Assembly: GCF_030538695.1 (NCBI RefSeq) | Contig: NZ_JAUNTN010000025.1 | Location: 1-50,064, forward strand | Reading direction: 5' to 3' | Length of the DNA: 50,064 bases | Source: Paracoccus sp. (in: a-proteobacteria) | Lineage (GTDB): Bacteria > Pseudomonadota > Alphaproteobacteria > Rhodobacterales > Rhodobacteraceae | In this document: piece by piece, positions 43,203 through 50,064 of the stretch | Layout: every line of letters begins with the position of its first letter | Numbering within the stretch: the stretch's first letter is position 1 | The notes under the pieces: model-generated | What the model was told of the DNA's origin: nothing | Database searches by the model: none | The model's input: only the letters and a program-made list of their open reading frames with translations | Made by a program: the position numbers and the translations under genes

Positions 43203-43279
43203 TGGTCGGAGCGAGAGGATTCGAACCTCCGACCCCCTGCTCCCGAAGCAGGTGCGCTACCAGGCTGCGCTACGCTCCG
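43203..43279 (-). tRNA. tRNA-Pro (anticodon CGG)
   Basis: The minus strand folds as a 77-base tRNA: acceptor CGGAGCG/CGCTCCG with A73 and an encoded CCA end, D arm with CCTGGTAGC, anticodon stem CCTGC/GCAGG enclosing TTCGGGA (anticodon CGG, reading CCG), and T arm GGTTCGAATCC. All stems are canonical. It is a single tRNA with no integrase nearby. Confidence 0.97.
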
Positions 43280-43401
43280 ACCGTGACGGGGCAGGTAGCG
43301 CGGGCGGGGGGGGATTGCAAGAGGGAAGTTGCGGCCAGGCCATGATTTTTGCATTGCCGGTGCGGATTGTCCTTGCTTGCAGCGGCTTGTATCAACGACT
43401 G

Positions 43402-44952
43402 ATGACGGCGATTTTTACATTTCTGGGTGGTATCGGCCTGTTCCTGTTCGGGATGGAGACGATGACGGCGGCGTTGCGGCAATTGGCCGGGGGCGGATTG
43501 CGGCACTGGCTGGCGCGGTTCACCACGACGCCACTGCGCGGCACGCTGACCGGGTTGGCGGCGACGGCGGTGGTGCAATCGTCAACGGCGGTAACGGTGA
43601 TGGCGATTGGCTTTGTCGGCGCAGGTGTGATTGGCTTTACGCAGGCGCTCGGGGTGCTGTTCGGGGCCAATATCGGCACCACGATCACCGGCTGGATCGT
43701 GGTTCTGGTTGGTTTCAAGATGCAGCTTGGCCTGATCGCCTTGCCAGTGATGCTGGTCGCCAGCCTGATGGCGCTGCTGGCTGGTGGCCGGGTTGCGCGG
43801 CTGGGGCAGATGCTGGCGGGGCTGGCGCTGCTGTTCATCGGGCTGGACATGATGCAGGGCGCGATGTCGGGCGATGCCGCGCTGATCCCGGCGGAATTTC
43901 TGGCGCGTTACCTGCCGGGGGATGGGCTGATCGGGCGGCTTGTGCTGGTGCTGGTGGGGCTGGTGCTGGTGACGCTGACGCAAAGCAGCACCGCCGGGGT
44001 GGCGTTGACGCTGGTGCTGATCGGCTCGGGTGCAGTCAATCTGATGCAGGGCGCGGCCATGGTGATTGGCATGAACATCGGGACCACCTTCACCGGGCTG
44101 CTGGCGGCGGTTGGTGGCTCGCGCCCGGTGCGGATGACGGCGCTGGCCAATCTGATGTTCAACCTTGGCACGGCGGCGCTGGCCTTTCCGCTGCTGTCGT
44201 TGATGGGACCGCTGGCGCAACGGTTGGGGGACGATCAGACGGCGCTGGTGATGTTCCACACGGGCTTTAATCTGGTCGGAACGCTGGTGTTTCTGCCCTT
44301 TACCGCTGGCTTTGCCCGGCTGATCGAACGCATGGTGCCAGAGCGCCGGACAGGTGCCGAAGCCGCGCTGGACGCGCATTTGCTGGATGATGAAGCCGCT
44401 GCGATGGATGCGGCGCAAAGCGTCTGCGACATGGTGGCCGCGCAGCAGCGGGCAGCCTTGCGGGCGGCGCTGATGCCGCCGGGCGACCTTCGCCCGCTGG
44501 CTGCGGCCGAGGCGCAATGCGGCCCGGCGCTGGCGGCGGTCAAGGGCTATCTGGCGCAGATCCGGCTGCCACGGGGGAACAAGCCGCTGATGGCGCGTTA
44601 TGCGGCGATGTTGCATCAGGTGGACCATCTGGTGCGGCTACAGGCGCGGCTGGACGATCACGGTGCGATTGGTCCGGTTGGCATGATGCCGGGGCTGCTG
44701 CGTCCGGCGCGGTTGATGCTGGCGGTGCCTGCAGATGATGCGATGCGTCTGGACCGGCTGTCCCGGCTGATAAAACAGCGGGCCAAGGCGGCCCGCCGGG
44801 TTGCGTTTGGCTCGGGGCGGGCTGGTGTGCCGGACCTGCTGACCCGCAGCGATGCGGCGCGGTGGCTGGCGCGGGTTGCTGACCATATTGCCAGCATCTC
44901 GCGGCACCGCGCCACCGCGCAAAGCGGGATCAGGCCGTCAGCGCCGCGATAA
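43402..44952 (+). CDS. Na/Pi cotransporter family protein with PhoU-like tail
   Basis: The 516-residue membrane protein has the paired motifs of the Na/phosphate symporter family, [15 protein letters not shown] in the first half and [15 protein letters not shown] in the second, plus [11 protein letters not shown] and [12 protein letters not shown]. Residues about 325-516 are soluble and helical, as in family members with a PhoU-like domain. It probably moves phosphate with sodium, or regulates phosphate uptake. ATG 43402 ([19 protein letters not shown]) is chosen; ATG 43342 is an alternative. Its last 23 bases overlap the leuB 3' end. Confidence 0.92.
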   Translation: MTAIFTFLGGIGLFLFGMETMTAALRQLAGGGLRHWLARFTTTPLRGTLTGLAATAVVQSSTAVTVMAIGFVGAGVIGFTQALGVLFGANIGTTITGWIVVLVGFKMQLGLIALPVMLVASLMALLAGGRVARLGQMLAGLALLFIGLDMMQGAMSGDAALIPAEFLARYLPGDGLIGRLVLVLVGLVLVTLTQSSTAGVALTLVLIGSGAVNLMQGAAMVIGMNIGTTFTGLLAAVGGSRPVRMTALANLMFNLGTAALAFPLLSLMGPLAQRLGDDQTALVMFHTGFNLVGTLVFLPFTAGFARLIERMVPERRTGAEAALDAHLLDDEAAAMDAAQSVCDMVAAQQRAALRAALMPPGDLRPLAAAEAQCGPALAAVKGYLAQIRLPRGNKPLMARYAAMLHQVDHLVRLQARLDDHGAIGPVGMMPGLLRPARLMLAVPADDAMRLDRLSRLIKQRAKAARRVAFGSGRAGVPDLLTRSDAARWLARVADHIASISRHRATAQSGIRPSAPR

Positions 44953-46033
44953 TCGCATCACCCATCTGGCTGGTCGAAACCGGGGTCCCGCCCTCTGGTC
45001 CCATCAGGTCGCCGGTGCGCACGCCATCGGCCAGCACTTTTTCGACCGCGGCTTCCAGCTCATCCGCCGCCGCGCCCTCGTCAAAGGAATAGCGCAGCGC
45101 CATGGCAAAGGACAGGATGCAGGCGATCGGGTTGGCCTTGCCCTGACCGGCAATGTCGGGGGCGCTGCCGTGGACGGGTTCATACATCGCCTTGGGCCGG
45201 CCATTCGCCATCGGTGCGCCGAGGCTGGCCGAAGGCAACATCCCGAGGCTGCCGGTCAGCATCGCCGCCGCGTCCGACAGGATGTCACCGAACAGGTTGT
45301 CGGTCACGATCACGTCGAACTGACGCGGGTTGCGGACAAGCTGCATCGCGCCGTTGTCGGCATACATGTGCGACAGCTCGACATCCGGGTATTCGTTGTC
45401 ATGGACCCACTGCACTTCCTCGCGCCAGAGGATGCCGGATTCCATCACATTGGCCTTTTCCATCGAGCAGACGCGGTTGCCGCGTTTGCGCGCCAGTTCA
45501 AAGGCGGAACGGGCCACACGGCGGATTTCGGCGGTGGTATAACGCTGGGTATTGATACCCACGCGGTCGTCGCCCTGACCCGAGATGCCACGCGGTTCAC
45601 CAAAATAAACGCCGCTGGTCAGTTCGCGCACGATCAGGATATCCAGACCGGCCACCACGTCACGCTTGAGGCTGGAGAAATCGGCAAGCGCGTCAAAGCA
45701 CTGTGCCGGGCGCAGGTTGGCGAACAGGTCCATTTCCTTGCGCAGACGCAGCAAGCCGCGCTCGGGCTTCACGCTGAAATCCAGGTTGTCATAGGCCGGC
45801 CCACCCACCGCGCCAAGCAGCACGGCGTCCACGTCTTGCGCCTTGGCCATGGTCGCATCGGCCAGCGGCACGCCATGCACATCATAGGCGGCACCGCCCA
45901 CGAGGTCTTCCGAGATGTCAAAGCGCATCCCGCGATTGCTCTGGAACCAGTCGATGACCTTGCGGACTTCGGCCATGACTTCGCGGCCAATGCCATCGCC
46001 GGGAAGGATCAGCAGGGAATAGCTGTCAGACAT
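44930..46033 (-). CDS. leuB: 3-isopropylmalate dehydrogenase
   Basis: LeuB oxidatively decarboxylates 3-isopropylmalate with NAD+ in leucine synthesis. The 367-residue protein has [17 protein letters not shown], the substrate-site region NLRPAQCF and [15 protein letters not shown], the signature [19 protein letters not shown], and [13 protein letters not shown]. The start ATG at 46033 ([16 protein letters not shown]) is preferred to the open frame up to 46108. It is separated from leuD by two genes and lies in the same direction as leuC and leuD. Confidence 0.97.
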   Translation of the reverse strand: MSDSYSLLILPGDGIGREVMAEVRKVIDWFQSNRGMRFDISEDLVGGAAYDVHGVPLADATMAKAQDVDAVLLGAVGGPAYDNLDFSVKPERGLLRLRKEMDLFANLRPAQCFDALADFSSLKRDVVAGLDILIVRELTSGVYFGEPRGISGQGDDRVGINTQRYTTAEIRRVARSAFELARKRGNRVCSMEKANVMESGILWREEVQWVHDNEYPDVELSHMYADNGAMQLVRNPRQFDVIVTDNLFGDILSDAAAMLTGSLGMLPSASLGAPMANGRPKAMYEPVHGSAPDIAGQGKANPIACILSFAMALRYSFDEGAAADELEAAVEKVLADGVRTGDLMGPEGGTPVSTSQMGDAIIAALTA

Positions 46034-46176
46034 GATTTCGCCTTTATATGTTGGGGTTTCGTTGGTTGGGTTTCGGGTAACGCTGCCGGTTGCCGGGGTC
46101 AAGCTCACGTTGATTTTGCTTGCAGTCCGGGCGGGGTTGCGGTGGTTTGGGGCGAAATCACAGAAGGCCGATGCCC

Positions 46177-46572
46177 ATGCAGATTTTTCCCCGCGCGATG
46201 ATTCTGGCGCTGATCCTGACCGGCCCTGCTTTGGCAGATGGCGGGGTGCGGGTGCAATTGCCCGACGTGTCCGGCCTGTCCCGACCCGAGGCGCAAAGCC
46301 TGATCGCAGAGCTGGCGCAGGTGAATGTCATTACATCGAACTGTCCGGGTTATGAGATCACGGACGGCGAATGGACGCTGATTACCGGCACCGGCGACAA
46401 GCTGGCGGCGCAGCTTGGGCTGGACCCGACCAGCTATGACCAGAAATACTATGGTCCGGCCTTTCGCCTGCTGGACGATCCCACGGCCTGCGACCGGATC
46501 GGCCCGCAGGCTGGACCGTTGTTGAAACGGCTGATCGACATGGGCGGGGGGACAAAGCCGCTGGGGCCTTGA
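46177..46572 (+). CDS. Small periplasmic hypothetical protein
   Basis: The 131-residue protein starts [20 protein letters not shown], a signal peptide with an ALA-DG cleavage site. The mature part has two cysteines (SNCPGYE and [10 protein letters not shown]) that may form a disulfide. I do not recognise a family. The ATG at 46177 has AGG nine bases upstream; ATG 46171 is the alternative. It is divergent from leuB and converges on the EEP-family gene. Confidence 0.72.
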   Translation: MQIFPRAMILALILTGPALADGGVRVQLPDVSGLSRPEAQSLIAELAQVNVITSNCPGYEITDGEWTLITGTGDKLAAQLGLDPTSYDQKYYGPAFRLLDDPTACDRIGPQAGPLLKRLIDMGGGTKPLGP

Positions 46573-46613
46573 GGCGGCGCTGTCGCCCGTGGTTTTGTGC
46601 GACGGCGGCAACA

Positions 46614-47669
46614 TCAGCGCATCTCGACATCCACCCACACCAGCCGGTGCGGTGAGGCTGTGACGACCGTATCGGCCAGCACGCCTTCGGCGGGCCAGAG
46701 CACGCCTGAATCATGGATGCTCAGCCCCGCAGCGGGCAGGATATAGCTGACCCGCAGGGCCAGATCCCGCCCCGGCCAGTGGCCGGTATCCAGCGCCGGG
46801 TCGCCCTTGCCGGGCAGGCCGGTCAGCGGGCCGCCGGTGCTGCGCGGGCGTGGGTCTTGCAGGCGCGGATCGTTCAGCAGGGCGCGGATCGCCTGATGCC
46901 GCCCGTCGCCGTCCTCTGGGTCCAGATTGGCCTTGCCGATGATAACAAATGGCGCATCGGGGGGCGAAAAGGGCAGGGCGCTGTCCAGATAGGCGGTCCA
47001 GAAGGCGGTTTCATCATGATTGCGCCGGGCGTTGCGGTCGGTCTTGCCGCCGAACACCGGCGGAGAGCCGGACCAGGCCAGCAGATGCAGCGGCCCCGAG
47101 GTCGTCTGCACCGCGACATCCCAATGGCCGGTGCTGGACAGGCGTTGAATGGCGGCGACCTCGGGCGGGGCGTCCAGCAGGTTGCCGGGCAGGTCGCGCC
47201 ACAGGGTCGCGCTGAAATCCTGCGCCGGCCCAAGCGGCAGGCGCGACAGGATCGCCATGCCATTCTGGCCGCTGAACCGGCCATAACCCTGCGCATCGTC
47301 GGGGGTGCCAAACCGCCCGTCGCCGTTCAGGTCCAGCCCGGTCGCCATGCCGCTGTTGGGGCGCGGTGCGAAATGGTGGGGATAATCCAGCCCTGCGGCT
47401 GCCAGCCGTGCGATCAGCGCATCCGGCGCCTGCCCGTCATGGTCCCAGTCGAGGCCGGTCAACAGGATCACATCGGCGCGGGCTTCGGTCAGCACGGCAA
47501 GTGCTGCGTCGATCTGCGCGTCCTTGCGGGCCATGTCGCGCAGCAAAAGCCCCGGCCCGTCGCGTGTCAGCGCAGGATCCCATGTCGCAAGCCGGATGGT
47601 TTCTGCCGCCGCCGCATGGCAAAGGGCGGCCGCCAGCGCCGCCGCCCCAAGTTTCAGGATCAGACCCAA
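46614..47669 (-). CDS. Endonuclease/exonuclease/phosphatase-family protein with altered active site
   Basis: The 351-residue exported protein belongs to the EEP fold family ([59 protein letters not shown]). A signal peptide starts at a TTG at 47669 ([20 protein letters not shown]), overlapping leuD by ten bases. Catalytic positions differ from the family: the metal Asn after ATF/W is Asp31, the GDxN motif reads GKAN with Lys246, and the Asp of the RVDYIL motif is Ser308; the final His (SPHRLV, 341) remains. It may be a non-catalytic relative. It is translationally linked to leuD. Confidence 0.82.
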   Translation of the reverse strand: MGLILKLGAAALAAALCHAAAAETIRLATWDPALTRDGPGLLLRDMARKDAQIDAALAVLTEARADVILLTGLDWDHDGQAPDALIARLAAAGLDYPHHFAPRPNSGMATGLDLNGDGRFGTPDDAQGYGRFSGQNGMAILSRLPLGPAQDFSATLWRDLPGNLLDAPPEVAAIQRLSSTGHWDVAVQTTSGPLHLLAWSGSPPVFGGKTDRNARRNHDETAFWTAYLDSALPFSPPDAPFVIIGKANLDPEDGDGRHQAIRALLNDPRLQDPRPRSTGGPLTGLPGKGDPALDTGHWPGRDLALRVSYILPAAGLSIHDSGVLWPAEGVLADTVVTASPHRLVWVDVEMR

Positions 47670-48265
47670 GGCCGGGACTGCGCCATCTGCGCCTCGAACG
47701 TGTCGATGGCGGCGGATTTTTCCAGCGTCAGCCCGATGTCGTCCAGTCCGTTCAACAGGCAATGTTTGCGGTGGGGGTCCATCTCGAACGGATAGGCGGT
47801 GCCGTCCGCGCCGGTCACGGTCTGCGCCTCAAGATCCACGGTCAGGCGGGCGTTCTCGCCCTTTTCGGCGTCCTTCATCAGCGCATCGACCGCATCTTGC
47901 GGCAGCACGATCGGCAGGATGCCGTTCTTAAAGCAGTTATTATAGAAAATATCCGCAAAACTGGTCGAGATCACGCAGCGGATGCCAAAGTCCAGCAGCG
48001 CCCAAGGCGCATGTTCCCGCGACGAGCCGCAACCGAAATTGTCGCCCGCAACAATGATCTGCGATTGCCGGTAGGCAGGCTTGTTCAGCACAAAATCGGG
48101 GATTTCATTGCCCTGCTGGTCAAAGCGCATCTCATCAAACAGGTTCTTGCCAAGCCCGGAACGGTGGATGGTTTTCAGAAACTGCTTCGGGATAATCATA
48201 TCGGTGTCGATATTGACCAAGGGCATCGGCGCAGCAACGCCGGTCAGGGTGGTGAATTTTTCCAT
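47660..48265 (-). CDS. leuD: 3-isopropylmalate dehydratase small subunit
   Basis: LeuD joins LeuC to isomerise 2-isopropylmalate to 3-isopropylmalate. The 201-residue protein starts [20 protein letters not shown] and has [33 protein letters not shown] and [17 protein letters not shown]. The ATG at 48265 has only a weak ribosome site. It is cut off from leuC by the DUF3800 gene and a 115-base gap with an inverted repeat. Its end overlaps the EEP-family gene. Confidence 0.97.
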   Translation of the reverse strand: MEKFTTLTGVAAPMPLVNIDTDMIIPKQFLKTIHRSGLGKNLFDEMRFDQQGNEIPDFVLNKPAYRQSQIIVAGDNFGCGSSREHAPWALLDFGIRCVISTSFADIFYNNCFKNGILPIVLPQDAVDALMKDAEKGENARLTVDLEAQTVTGADGTAYPFEMDPHRKHCLLNGLDDIGLTLEKSAAIDTFEAQMAQSRPWV

Positions 48266-48288
48266 GTTCTGTCTCGCTTCTTGACTTT

Positions 48289-48351
48289 TAGCCCGCCTGT
48301 TCGCATATTGCGTAGCAAATGGGCTGGAGTTTTTCGGTCGGCGGCGGGCTA
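48289..48351. repeat. Inverted repeat between the DUF3800 gene and leuD
   Basis: TAGCCCGCC (48289-48297) and GGCGGGCTA (48343-48351) are perfect 9-bp inverted copies separated by 45 bases. An inner TTGC-GTA-GCAA hairpin lies inside. It fills most of the gap after DUF3800 and before leuD. It could be a leader or processing structure for leuD, or a trace of the insertion of DUF3800. No T run is present. Confidence 0.5.
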
Positions 48352-48380
48352 CTGGGGTCTCTCGGTGGCCCGTCTGCTTT

Positions 48381-49118
48381 TCATGGGAAGCACTTTGGGC
48401 CTCCATTACTGATCTTGCGTCGCGCGATCTCTGCCGCGCGATTGGGTTGGCTGGGGCGTAGGTAGTGCAGGCCAAGCGGGCGGGCCACCAAGTCAGCCAG
48501 TTGCAGCCCGGTCGAGTTGCTGCGCTTATCTGCAAAACGTGGTTTCCATTTGATTGCCTTGACCTGTGCTGATGCTTTCCCAAGCCGCGGCGCTCCACTG
48601 GCGATACGACGAAACTCCAGTTCCAGCAGCCTGTCTTCCTTCGCCCCGCGTGCTTCAAAAATGACGCTGACCTCGTGACCGGTCGTCCTCTTGCGGGCAA
48701 GGCTTTGCGCAGCCCGCTCAAGGCAGAAGGTCAGCGCCAAGGCATAGGGATCCCACGGCGTATTATAGCGTTCCTGTAGCTTGGATTTGTCGATGATGGC
48801 GCAGCAAAGTTCAATGTCGGCGTCGCCGATAATCGTGTTCAGCCGTTCCAGAAACGCATTGCGACGGGGTTCGCTGACCTGCAGAAACGCGAAATCCTTG
48901 GACTGACGCCGGATGTCACGTTCATGCAGGATCAGTTGATCGTGCCCGACTGAATCGAACTTCAGCATCTGCACTTTTGGCACAAGCTGTTCAGCATAGT
49001 GCCGCTTGCTCACCAGCATGAACACCAGAACAAAGACGGGAAAATCGTCAATGTCGGCGCCTAAGACTGGCGAGCCGCTTTCATCCGCATAGATGATGAA
49101 GTCCGAATAGTCAGTCAC
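48381..49118 (-). CDS. DUF3800 domain protein placed between leuC and leuD
   Basis: The 245-residue protein has the DUF3800 marks: YADESG near the N-terminus (residues 10-15), a central charged part, and [12 protein letters not shown] near residue 205. The family is thought to have an RNase H-like fold and is common in mobile and defence-associated loci (from memory); no function is established. The GTG start overlaps the leuC stop (GTGA), so it is translated by coupling to leuC. This splits the usual leuC-leuD pair. Codon choice looks a little less GC-biased than its neighbours, by eye only. Confidence 0.88.
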   Translation of the reverse strand: MTDYSDFIIYADESGSPVLGADIDDFPVFVLVFMLVSKRHYAEQLVPKVQMLKFDSVGHDQLILHERDIRRQSKDFAFLQVSEPRRNAFLERLNTIIGDADIELCCAIIDKSKLQERYNTPWDPYALALTFCLERAAQSLARKRTTGHEVSVIFEARGAKEDRLLELEFRRIASGAPRLGKASAQVKAIKWKPRFADKRSNSTGLQLADLVARPLGLHYLRPSQPNRAAEIARRKISNGGPKCFP

Positions 49119-50064
49119 ATCACATCCCGCACATCGACCAGATGACCGGCAACGCCTGCCGCTGCCGCCATCACCGGCGACATCAGATGGGTGCGGCCCT
49201 TATAGCCCATGCGGCCCTCGAAGTTGCGGTTCGAGGTGGCGGCGCAGCGTTCGCCCGGTGCAAGCTGGTCGGGGTTCATGCCAAGGCACATGCTGCACCC
49301 GGCCAGACGCCATTCGAAACCGGCGTCGGTGAAGATCTTGTCCAGACCTTCTTCCTCGGCCTGCATCCGCACCAGACCCGAGCCGGGGACGACCATGCCG
49401 CGCACGCCATCGGCAAGATGCTTGCCCTTGAGGATGCCGGCGGCGGCGCGCAGATCCTCGATCCGGCCATTGGTGCAAGAGCCGATGAACACCGCGTCGA
49501 TGCGAATGTCGGTCAGCTTTTGCCCCGGCGTCAGGCCCATGTAGTCGATGCTGCGGCGGGCGGCCTCGACCTTGCCGCCGTCAAAGGATTCAGGCGCGGG
49601 AACGGCGTCGGTGATCGGCAGAACGTCCTCGGGCGAGGTTCCCCAGGTGACGACCGGGGCGATGTCTTCGGCGGCGATGGTCACAACCTTGTCCCAATGC
49701 GCACCCTCGTCGGATTGCAGGGTCTTCCACCAGTTCAGCGCGGCCTCCCATGCGGCACCTTTGGGAGCGTGGGGGCGGCCCATGACATATTCAAAGGTCT
49801 TTTCATCCGGCGCGATCAGACCGGCGCGGGCACCGCCCTCAATGGCCATGTTGCAGACGGTCATGCGGCCTTCCATCGACAGGTCGCGGATGGCTTCACC
49901 GCAATATTCGATGACATAGCCGGTGCCGCCCGCGGTGCCGGTCTTGCCGATGACGGCCAGCGTGATGTCCTTGGCGGTGACGCCGGGACGCAGCTTGCCG
50001 GTGATTTCCACCTTCATGTTCTTGGATTTCTTCTGGATCAGCGTTTGCGTGGCCAGAACATGCT
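49115..50064 (-). CDS. leuC: 3-isopropylmalate dehydratase large subunit, 5' end cut by the window edge
   Basis: LeuC is the iron-sulfur large subunit of isopropylmalate isomerase. About 316 C-terminal residues are visible, from [20 protein letters not shown] to [10 protein letters not shown]. The cluster cysteines are in [14 protein letters not shown] and the later [15 protein letters not shown], and substrate-site residues are in [15 protein letters not shown]. An in-frame ATG at 50017 is internal; the true start is outside the window. Its stop overlaps the DUF3800 start. Confidence 0.97.
   Translation of the reverse strand, partial: HVLATQTLIQKKSKNMKVEITGKLRPGVTAKDITLAVIGKTGTAGGTGYVIEYCGEAIRDLSMEGRMTVCNMAIEGGARAGLIAPDEKTFEYVMGRPHAPKGAAWEAALNWWKTLQSDEGAHWDKVVTIAAEDIAPVVTWGTSPEDVLPITDAVPAPESFDGGKVEAARRSIDYMGLTPGQKLTDIRIDAVFIGSCTNGRIEDLRAAAGILKGKHLADGVRGMVVPGSGLVRMQAEEEGLDKIFTDAGFEWRLAGCSMCLGMNPDQLAPGERCAATSNRNFEGRMGYKGRTHLMSPVMAAAAGVAGHLVDVRDVM

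Noticed and set aside
43203..43279. tRNA-Pro as an integration site for a mobile element
   Set aside because: No integrase, no direct repeat of the tRNA end and no foreign-looking genes were seen on either side.
44930..44952. Tail-to-tail overlap of the Na/Pi gene and leuB as something unusual
   Set aside because: A 23-base convergent overlap is common in compact bacterial genomes.

Overview
The window is a GC-rich alphaproteobacterial chromosome segment, most like Paracoccus or a close relative in the Rhodobacteraceae. The main reason is the 14-gene respiratory complex I operon (nuoA to nuoN, about 11.2-30.0 kb). Its gene order, subunit lengths and interspersed small genes match the Paracoccus denitrificans nqo cluster, including a birA-type ligase just after nuoN. 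Rhodobacterales-type small families (DUF5333, DUF5337, DUF1150, DUF465/YdcH) agree with this. No phage, transposase, integrase, CRISPR array or rRNA was seen.

Layout. 0-11 kb: ilvD (cut by the left edge, minus strand), then queA, an MFS transporter fused in frame to a DUF924 domain, lpd, bluB, uvrA, a small hypothetical gene and a DUF4260 membrane protein, ending at a terminator that faces a minus-strand Gln/Arg-rich secreted protein. 11.2-33.9 kb: one long co-directional block with nuoA-N, at least nine accessory reading frames inserted between subunit genes, then birA, coaX, rnj and trmB, mostly overlapping or separated by a few bases. 33.9-39.5 kb: aroA, flanked by two inverted copies of a 32-bp repeat, an lrp/trxB divergent pair, a hydrophilic hypothetical protein, and a bifunctional sat/cysC sulfate-activation gene with a hairpin in its leader. 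39.5-43.3 kb: an unknown gene split by a -1 frameshift at a run of five G, an hsp20-DUF1150 heat-shock pair with a possible RNA thermometer, a DUF465 gene, purE-purK and tRNA-Pro(CGG). 43.4-50.1 kb: a Na/Pi-cotransporter/PhoU-like protein converging on leuB, a small periplasmic protein, and a minus-strand run leuC (cut by the right edge), DUF3800, leuD and a degenerate endonuclease/exonuclease/phosphatase-family protein.

How the genes work together. Most of the window is core metabolism: branched-chain amino acids (ilvD, leuB, leuC, leuD), respiration (nuo), the shikimate pathway (aroA), purines (purE, purK), sulfate activation, cofactors (bluB, birA, coaX), RNA modification and decay (queA, trmB, rnj) and DNA repair (uvrA). 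I did not find a convincing undescribed multi-gene defence or mobile system. The most unusual items are: the DUF3800 gene translationally coupled to leuC and lying between leuC and leuD; the possible thermometer on hsp20; the MFS-DUF924 fusion with a strong internal ribosome binding site; the G-run frameshift gene; an apparent EEP-family pseudoenzyme; and the accessory genes inside the complex I operon, such as a cold-shock-like/TM2 fusion and a membrane-anchored helix-hairpin-helix protein.
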